The position numbers and the translations under genes were made by a program. DNA of 64,000 nucleotides from Algoriphagus sp. (lineage in GTDB: Bacteria; Bacteroidota; Bacteroidia; Cytophagales; Cyclobacteriaceae), in contig JAGXQZ010000027.1 in assembly GCA_018336015.1 (NCBI GenBank), forward strand, positions 90,140 through 154,139. The letters are read 5' to 3'. The notes under the pieces were generated by a model. The model did no database searches and had not been told where the DNA came from. It saw only the letters and a list, made by a program, of their open reading frames with translations. Shown here piece after piece: positions 58,576 to 64,000 of the stretch. Numbering within the stretch: the first letter of the stretch is position 1; each line of letters starts with the position of its first letter.

Positions 58576-59757
58576 ATGAATAGAAATCAAATTCAAAGAA
58601 TTTTAAAGAAAAATGGCCTTCAAGGAGATTCTTTGGTTGATGTTTGGTACTCAGATCATTCGAAAGCAAGAGATCTTTTGGATAGAATAATTCCTGGATA
58701 TGGCCAAAAAATCGAGAAGCAGATTAGATGGGAGACTGAACCCGGGATAAAGGCGCTAGAAATAATCAAATCAAAAATTAATATTCTTCAAAAAGAAACA
58801 GCTGCTCAAAATTCTGAAAGAGTTCGAAGTGGAGATTATCAAATAGAAAAAACTATAATCGATTTTAATCAAATTTTAATTGATGGAATTTCCATAAGTC
58901 AATTTATGTATACCAACATTCCTCATACCTACAGTACTGGAGGTTGGATGGATTTATTAGGTATACCATTGAAATGGATTCGATTGCAAAATTGCATAAT
59001 ACGGAATGCTCAACTTTCTTGTGGGATATTTAATAATTCTGAATTTTATAATGTCGAGTTTCTGAACTGTAATCTTAATGATTGCTCATTTAAAAACTGT
59101 AGAATTGGCTTCATTAGATTTGGAGATCAATCTGGCTCTTTCACAAATGCTGATTTGAATAATGCTTTTGTAAATGCTATAGATTTTTCATCTAAGATGT
59201 GGGGAGGGGCAAAAATTAATGAGATCTCGTATTTTGGTTTATTGAAAATCTCAATTTTCGGAGAAAATAGTTTTAGTAAATACAATAACTATACTTCATT
59301 TTCTGCCTGTAATGTGTCAGTAGATAGCGAGCAAGAACCATATAAGGAATTATCCGAATATGTTATATGGTTTCAAAATACAATTAGTAAATTTTCAAAA
59401 ATCTCAAGTGAACCTAGAATTTTTCCTCGGGAATTACACAGAATGAAAAATGTTTTACTGGCATTTTCAACAAAAAATTGGAGTTCTATTTCTGCTATTT
59501 TCTTTTCTGCTGCATTGATAGTTTTAACTTTTTCTTTTTCATTTCTTTTTTTGAAAGAAAATTTCTTGAATATTTCTAGTTTTGGCGATTCAATTAATTT
59601 TAGTGTCCAAATTTTTACTGGTCTAGGTTATGCTGATATTAAGCCTGATCTAACAAAAGGTTCCTTAGGGAACACAATTGTTTCAATAGAAAATATAGTT
59701 GGATATATTTGGATTTCACTTACTCTTGTGGTTATCGGAAGGAAGATTTTAAAATAG
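58576..59757 (+). CDS. Pentapeptide-repeat protein with C-terminal ion-channel module
   Basis: 393 aa. Residues about 134-215 contain pentapeptide-like repeats (IRLQNCIIRNAQLSCGIFNNSEFYNVEFLNCNLNDCSFKNC), interrupted further on. The C-terminal 95 residues form a two-TM module: TM1 ISAIFFSAALIVLTFSFSFLFL, a pore loop TGLGYADIKPDL that resembles the T-x-G-Y-G-D K+-channel filter, and TM2 IENIVGYIWISLTLVVIGRKIL. The N-terminal 130 residues are helical and charged. Such a protein could depolarise the membrane when triggered. Its location beside a type III R-M system hints at a defence role (inference). Confidence 0.75.
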   Translation: MNRNQIQRILKKNGLQGDSLVDVWYSDHSKARDLLDRIIPGYGQKIEKQIRWETEPGIKALEIIKSKINILQKETAAQNSERVRSGDYQIEKTIIDFNQILIDGISISQFMYTNIPHTYSTGGWMDLLGIPLKWIRLQNCIIRNAQLSCGIFNNSEFYNVEFLNCNLNDCSFKNCRIGFIRFGDQSGSFTNADLNNAFVNAIDFSSKMWGGAKINEISYFGLLKISIFGENSFSKYNNYTSFSACNVSVDSEQEPYKELSEYVIWFQNTISKFSKISSEPRIFPRELHRMKNVLLAFSTKNWSSISAIFFSAALIVLTFSFSFLFLKENFLNISSFGDSINFSVQIFTGLGYADIKPDLTKGSLGNTIVSIENIVGYIWISLTLVVIGRKILK

Positions 59758-59845
59758 AGAGCTATATTAATAAGAAAAATTAAGATTGGATTTGGGATTT
59801 AATTTGGGAATCTTGAAGAAATGAAACTCTTTTTGGAAATCAGTT

Positions 59846-60211
59846 TCATTTTTCTTTCATTCTTAATTGAATCCCCTCCATTTGAAAGTATTTCGTTAGT
59901 CCGATACCTAGACCAATCCCGCCTAGAACCCCTAAAAATGTAAGACCTTTATTTAGAATATTATCTTCTTCAAGATTCATTTTTTCCTGAATCATTATTA
60001 TAAGGCTGATTGAGAAAACAAAAATTGATATTCCAAAAAGCCATTTTGTCCAGAAAATTAGTGGTTGTATTCTCGAATTGAATATATTGTTCTCAGCAAG
60101 AGTTTTTGATTCATCATCAATATATTTTTTAGTGGTATCATATTTTAGATTGACTTTTCTCCAAAGAAAAGAAAATATAAGCGTACATAGAAACGATATT
60201 AAATAGCCCAT
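59846..60211 (-). CDS. Small three-TM membrane protein
   Basis: 121 aa on the minus strand, convergent with the channel gene. Hydrophobic segments are near residues 3-15 (LISFLCTLIFSFLW), 50-73 (PLIFWTKWLFGISIFVFSISLIIM) and 87-107 (GLTFLGVLGGIGLGIGLTKYF). No domain recognised. The intervening charged loop is cytoplasmic or periplasmic. The 88-bp gap to the channel gene contains no obvious terminator. Confidence 0.5.
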   Translation of the reverse strand: MGYLISFLCTLIFSFLWRKVNLKYDTTKKYIDDESKTLAENNIFNSRIQPLIFWTKWLFGISIFVFSISLIIMIQEKMNLEEDNILNKGLTFLGVLGGIGLGIGLTKYFQMEGIQLRMKEK

Positions 60212-60927
60212 TTTGAGAATATTATTTAGTAATGTAATTTCGATTAGTGGTTTTTGACCTATTATTAAATTAATAATACCCCTTTATCTTTTAAAATGCA
60301 ATTCCTTATTCTTCCTTTTGCTTACGATTTCGAGGATGAAATCAACTTTGGATTAAATTCTTTTCTATTTCTGAAAAAAGAAGAAAAGTTTCAAAGTACT
60401 CGGTAATCTCTGTGAAGGGAGGCATTTGCTTTTGAATTTTTTCAAGAATTGTGCCTGAAATCCACCGTATCATTCTATTGCTAAATCTACAATTATTTCC
60501 AAGAAGAGAATTTACATTGCTTAAAAGCAGTCTAGGATAGCTCAATTCCCCCCGTTTCGCCCACTCCTTTCGTTCCGATTCATTCGTGCCATTTTCCAAA
60601 TGACAGCTCTTTTCTCTCCACTCTAGGAAAGGGCTTTCACTCCCCACGGCTACCGCTTCATTCCACTTACCCTTCTCCCGAGTCCCGGCAAGCCTGGGAC
60701 TCGGGAAGGCCGTTTTGTGAAGCCGTAGCATGAGCCTCCTCCCCAAGTGCAAGCGATTAACCAATAAAGCCGTCAAGTTATCGGACAGATAACTGCGCAC
60801 CATCAAAACAACTGACTGTCACACAAGAACCTGGGAAAAATTCTATTCAGAAAATAAAGTTTTTATCATAAAAGATATATGTTAGATCAGTCCAACTTAT
60901 TACTTTTACCATTCTAATAATAAGAAT
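60212..60927. other. Long gap at the probable right edge of the element
   Basis: 716 bp. The part at 60540-60830 is more GC-rich than its surroundings and contains an open minus-strand frame (60342-60806) with a low-complexity, poorly coding look that I do not accept as a gene. It holds an 11-bp perfect inverted repeat at 60676-60706. No tRNA or att-like repeat was found. The gene order changes here to an unrelated respiratory-type cluster, so the element may end in this gap. Confidence 0.4.
60676..60706. repeat. 11-bp inverted repeat
   Basis: tcccgagtccc and gggactcggga flank a 9-base loop. GC-rich and stable, but no T-run follows on either strand. It could be part of a degenerate element end or of an untranslated region. 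Confidence 0.6.
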
Positions 60928-62112
60928 GTGAAGAAGCTGATTCTGATACTACTAGGCTGTCTGGCCTTCGCCTGTGAAAATATCATTCCCGAGCCACCGG
61001 CAGTGGATGAAATTCTAGACGGCCCAATTGATGGGCTAAACTCAAGCGAGCAAGCCCGATTTCTGGCCGGGGATTTTGCCTTCAATGATGAGGTATTTTC
61101 CTCCGGAACAGGTCTGGGGCCTACATTTGTGGCTACTTCCTGTGGTAGTTGCCATGCTGGTGATGGAAAAGGCCATCCGTTTACTACACTGACACGCTTT
61201 GGTCAGACGGCTCCAAATACGCCTCCCAACCTGCTTATCGGAGGTCCTCAACTCCAAAATAGAGCTATACCAGGATACACACCGGAAATACTTCCGGAAG
61301 GAACACCATTTATGAAGCTAACCCCACCTGCCGTCACGGGCTTGGGTTTGCTGTCAGCCCTTACAGATGAGCAGATCCTGACTAATGCAGACCCTTATGA
61401 TCTTGATGGAGACGGAATTTCCGGGGTGCCCAACTATGTAAATCCTCCCGCTTATTTTGTTCCTAAGTGGTTTCATCAAGATGCAAATGGGCGCTATATG
61501 GGGCGCTTTGGCAAAAAGGCAGCTACCATCGATCTGCTCCAGCAGACCGTATCAGCGTACAACCAGGACATGGGCATCACTTCTACATTTGAACCAGTTG
61601 ACCCTTTTTCAGGATTGGAAGTGGATCAGGAAGTGAGCGACCAGACCGTCAGGGATGTGGTTTTTTACCTCCGTACACTAAAAGCACCTATCCAGCGCTC
61701 ACAAAATGACCAACAAATAATTCAGGGTAAGACTTTGTTTTCCCAAATCCAATGTGGGGATTGCCACACCCCAGAATGGACCACCCCAACCTCTGATATT
61801 GTAGCTTTGTCCAATAAAACCTTTTTTCCCTATACAGACCTGTTGTTGCATGATATGGGGCCGGGATTGGATGACGGTGTAACCGAAGGCTCTGCTGAAA
61901 CTTTCGAATGGCGGACACCTCCCCTTTGGGGTTTGGGTCTTTCTCCAAATTCCCAAGGAGGCAGCTACTTTCTCATGCACGATGGCCGGGCCAGCAGCAT
62001 TGAGGAGGCAATTTTACTGCACGGAGGTGAGGCAAATAGCAGCCGTACCAAGTTTGAGTCGCTATCTGCCGAAGATAGAACTGCTTTGATCCGTTTTCTT
62101 GAATCCTTATAA
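60928..62112 (+). CDS. Di-haem oxidoreductase (MauG/CcpA-like) lipoprotein
   Basis: 394 aa from a GTG at 60928; the overlapping ATG at 60926 is in another frame and stops at once. A lipoprotein signal (LLGCLAFAC) is followed by a first haem-attachment site C-G-S-C-H near residue 73 and a second C-G-D-C-H near residue 280, with VATSCGSCHAGDGKG and FSQIQCGDCHTPEWT context. This is the di-haem cytochrome c peroxidase/DHOR family. Envelope location is expected. It is followed after 12 bp by a Rieske gene. Confidence 0.88.
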   Translation: MKKLILILLGCLAFACENIIPEPPAVDEILDGPIDGLNSSEQARFLAGDFAFNDEVFSSGTGLGPTFVATSCGSCHAGDGKGHPFTTLTRFGQTAPNTPPNLLIGGPQLQNRAIPGYTPEILPEGTPFMKLTPPAVTGLGLLSALTDEQILTNADPYDLDGDGISGVPNYVNPPAYFVPKWFHQDANGRYMGRFGKKAATIDLLQQTVSAYNQDMGITSTFEPVDPFSGLEVDQEVSDQTVRDVVFYLRTLKAPIQRSQNDQQIIQGKTLFSQIQCGDCHTPEWTTPTSDIVALSNKTFFPYTDLLLHDMGPGLDDGVTEGSAETFEWRTPPLWGLGLSPNSQGGSYFLMHDGRASSIEEAILLHGGEANSSRTKFESLSAEDRTALIRFLESL

Positions 62113-62124
62113 TCTTCCAAATCC

Positions 62125-62565
62125 ATGAATAGAAATGAGTTTATCAAAACCTGTGGATGGGGGTGCTTTGGCATCATGACGGGAATTTCCGGCTTAACAT
62201 CCTGTGCGGGCACCAGGTATTTTCAGGCTAGCCTTGAAGGGGATTATATGATTGTTCCGCTGGATGCATTCGTGAATTCGAAGGATGATCAATCCAGCTT
62301 CCGGCCAAGTGTGATAGCGCATCACGAATCACTTCAATATCCGATTGCGGTTTTCCGGCTGTCTGAAACAGAATACCAAGCCTTATGGATGCGGTGCACC
62401 CATCAAGGCACAGAACTTCAGGTTTTTGGCGACAGGCTCCAATGCCCGGCCCATGGTAGTGAATTCACCAATACCGGTATGGTGCAAAACGGCCCGGCAG
62501 ACGACCCCTTGCGAACCTTTCCGGTTCGGATTGAAGCAAACACCTTGAAGATCGACTTGAAATGA
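62125..62565 (+). CDS. Rieske [2Fe-2S] protein
   Basis: 146 aa. N-terminus MNRNEFIKTCGWGCFGIMTG acts as an export/lipoprotein-like signal (ISGLTSC). The Rieske centre is CTHQGTEL (C-x-H) and CPAHGSEF (C-x-x-H) around residues 92-117. It would receive or pass electrons with the di-haem protein encoded upstream. Similar proteins follow di-haem oxidoreductases in other Bacteroidota. Overlaps the porin gene by 4 bases. Confidence 0.9.
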   Translation: MNRNEFIKTCGWGCFGIMTGISGLTSCAGTRYFQASLEGDYMIVPLDAFVNSKDDQSSFRPSVIAHHESLQYPIAVFRLSETEYQALWMRCTHQGTELQVFGDRLQCPAHGSEFTNTGMVQNGPADDPLRTFPVRIEANTLKIDLK

Positions 62566-63761
62566 AAAAATATTTATTCCTTCCAGTCTTCTTGTTTGCC
62601 TTGGTTGCAAATGCCCAGATTGACAGTACGCTGTTAAAAAGAGTACCAGTCGATACTTCATATACCAGAGCCATGAACATGGATGCAGTGTACAACCGTC
62701 CTTTTCTTCAGATAGGGAATTTACCGGCTTCCATTGGCGGGTACGTAGAGGCCGATTATCAATACATGGGCCAAGATGGGATCACTGAGGGCCACAGTTT
62801 TCGTATCCCCCGCTTTACGCTCTTTGTCGCCTCTTCGATTCACAGGAAAATCAAGTTCCTCTCTGAGATTGAGTTGGAGGAAGGTGGAAAACAAATATCC
62901 ATCGAATTTGCTGCATTGGATTTAACTTTTCATCCACTACTAAACCTCCGAGGTGGAGTGGTAATGAATCCCATCGGGGCATTCAACCAAAATCATGACG
63001 GTCCAAAATGGGAATTTGTGGATCGGCCAATTGCCATGACAGAAATGCTGCCAGCCACCTGGAGCAATGTCGGATTTGGTCTGTATGGTAAATATTATTC
63101 AAAGGCCTGGGCTTTTGGGTATGAAGCTTACCTGACCAATGGCTTCGACAACAGTATCATCAGCAATAATCAAAACAAAACTTTCCTCCCGGCAGCAAAA
63201 GAAAATGCCCTGCGCTTTGAGGAAAGCAGTAATGGGCAACCCTTGTTTACGGGCAAAATAGCAGTCAGAAACAACAAGGTGGGAGAAATAGGACTTTCCT
63301 ACATGGGGGTGATTTATAACCGATTTGAGGAAGATGGTCTCGTTTTGGATGCCAAAAGACGCCTGGACGTATTAGCGGTGGATTTCAATACTACCATTTC
63401 GGCAACAAAGACTTATTTGGTTGGCGAATGGGCCTGGGTACTGGTTGATGTACCGGAGACTTATAGTCAGCAATATGGTGAACGGCAAAAGGGAGGGTTC
63501 GTAGACATTGTACAACCTATCCTGAGAGGAAAACTGGCAGGTTTTGATAAAGCAGTGTTCAGTCTGGCCTGCCGACTGGAATATGTGGACTGGAACGTGG
63601 GAAGTTTCGAGGAAACCGGAGGAAATATTTCTGATGATTTGTGGGCAGTAGTTCCGGCAATCAGTTTCAGGCCGGTATCACAAACCGTCATCCGACTTAA
63701 CTACCGGTACATGCAACAACAGGATATCTTGGGAAATCCACCGGCTAAAGAGACCGTGTGA
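62562..63761 (+). pseudogene. Outer-membrane porin truncated by an insertion sequence
   Basis: 399 residues, signal peptide (LFALVANAQ). A beta-barrel character is evident: alternating strands such as GGYVEADYQYMGQDG, IPRFTLFVASSIHRKIKFLSEIELEEGG and AISFRPVSQTVIRLNYRYMQQQ. The frame ends at a TGA shortly after LGNPPAKET without the aromatic C-terminal strand that outer-membrane insertion needs. The adjoining sequence is an IS, so the true C-terminus has been cut off at about 63757. It was probably the outer-membrane part of the di-haem/Rieske cluster. Confidence 0.7.
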
Positions 63762-64000
63762 AAACATAAAAAGCAACTAAGTTTTTTAAGTTGTTTAGTT
63801 ATTTTTAGGGGAGTTCAATTTTGAAGTATGCATTACAAAGACTCTCAAGATAGGCATCAGGTAATGATGCTCAGTTATGATTCGATGATTTCCCAAGATA
63901 ACCCTGTGCGATTGCTTGACGTGATGTGTCGCCGGTTTGTTGAATCCAATCCAAATCAGTTTTTCAAAAAGGGTAAGAAGAAAGCGGGTAGGAAAGCTTA
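63758..64000 (+). mobile_element. Left end of an IS1182-like insertion sequence
   Basis: The sequence after the porin truncation leads to a transposase start at 63828. The exact terminal repeat cannot be fixed because the right end is outside the window. The left boundary is placed at the point where porin-like coding stops. Confidence 0.6.
63828..64000 (+). CDS. IS1182-like transposase, N-terminal part
   Basis: 57 codons from the ATG at 63828, cut by the window end. MHYKDSQDRHQVMMLSYDSMISQDNPVRLLDVM, followed by FFKKGKKKAGRKAY, is the characteristic N-terminal region of IS1182/IS4-superfamily transposases, ahead of the conserved DDE domain. The high Lys/Arg content at its end precedes the usual RKAYHP segment. 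No stop or frameshift visible in the part seen. Confidence 0.8.
   Translation, partial: MHYKDSQDRHQVMMLSYDSMISQDNPVRLLDVMCRRFVESNPNQFFKKGKKKAGRKA

Noticed and set aside
60342..60806. 154-codon minus-strand frame
   Set aside because: Composition (HKTAFPSPRLAGTREKGKW) looks like translated non-coding DNA, and it contains the 11-bp inverted repeat; no domain or start context.

Overview
The window comes from a member of the Bacteroidota, most likely a Cytophagales relative. This is an inference from the Bacteroidetes-type conjugation set (TraE/F/G/J/K/M/N families), lineage-typical domains (DUF4134, DUF4133, DUF4138, DUF2911, DUF3347), a TAnnTTTG-like promoter element and the general codon style. 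No rRNA or tRNA gene was seen.

Layout. (1) Bases 1-13118: a run of small redox and detoxification enzymes (two NmrA-type oxidoreductases, an SDR, a SnoaL-like protein, a DoxX-like protein, a DODA-type dioxygenase, a luciferase-domain protein, a PaaI thioesterase). Next come a TetR regulator and a three-gene RND efflux operon, with a matching inverted repeat at the TetR promoter and an imperfect copy at the efflux promoter. A patatin-like lipase, an ACP-like small protein and a gene fragment follow; the fragment is cut by an IS. (2) 13119-14448: an IS256-family element whose transposase has an in-frame stop. (3) 14642-18404: a plasmid-like maintenance block (RHH protein, ParA, XRE regulator) with an AT-rich palindromic intergenic region, then a GNAT protein and a membrane-anchored LuxR regulator. 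(4) 18437-34834: a conjugation module. It has a candidate oriT hairpin, an accessory mobilisation protein, a relaxase, a ParA-like TraA, two DUF4134 proteins, TraF, the VirB4-like TraG, three tandem related secreted proteins, TraJ, TraK, a TraL-like protein, TraM, TraN, a VirD4-like coupling protein and an M23 peptidase. (5) 34845-38176: element-associated genes of unknown function. (6) 38347-51277: nested cargo. An eight-gene copper/heavy-metal cassette (39269-48364) lies between two near-identical lipoprotein genes. A CDF-type metal transporter (49376-50173) lies between two copies of a roughly 95-bp sequence. (7) 51316-60211: a defence-like island with a PIN-like protein, an XRE regulator, a type III restriction-modification system with a RhuM-family gene between mod and res, a secreted protein, a pentapeptide-repeat/ion-channel protein and a small membrane protein. 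(8) 60928-63761: a di-haem oxidoreductase, a Rieske protein and an outer-membrane porin truncated at its C-terminus by a second IS that runs off the window end.

Interpretation. Bases ~14.5-60 kb look like an integrative conjugative element, or an integrated conjugative plasmid, carrying copper resistance and defence genes. No integrase, replication initiator or attachment site was found, so the ends and the mode of maintenance are unresolved. The best leads are the nested flank-duplication architecture of the cargo, the triplicated secreted conjugation protein, the candidate oriT, the hairpin over the start of traF, the pentapeptide-repeat channel beside the type III R-M system, and a perfect 18-nt motif shared by the XRE promoter region and a distant unknown gene.
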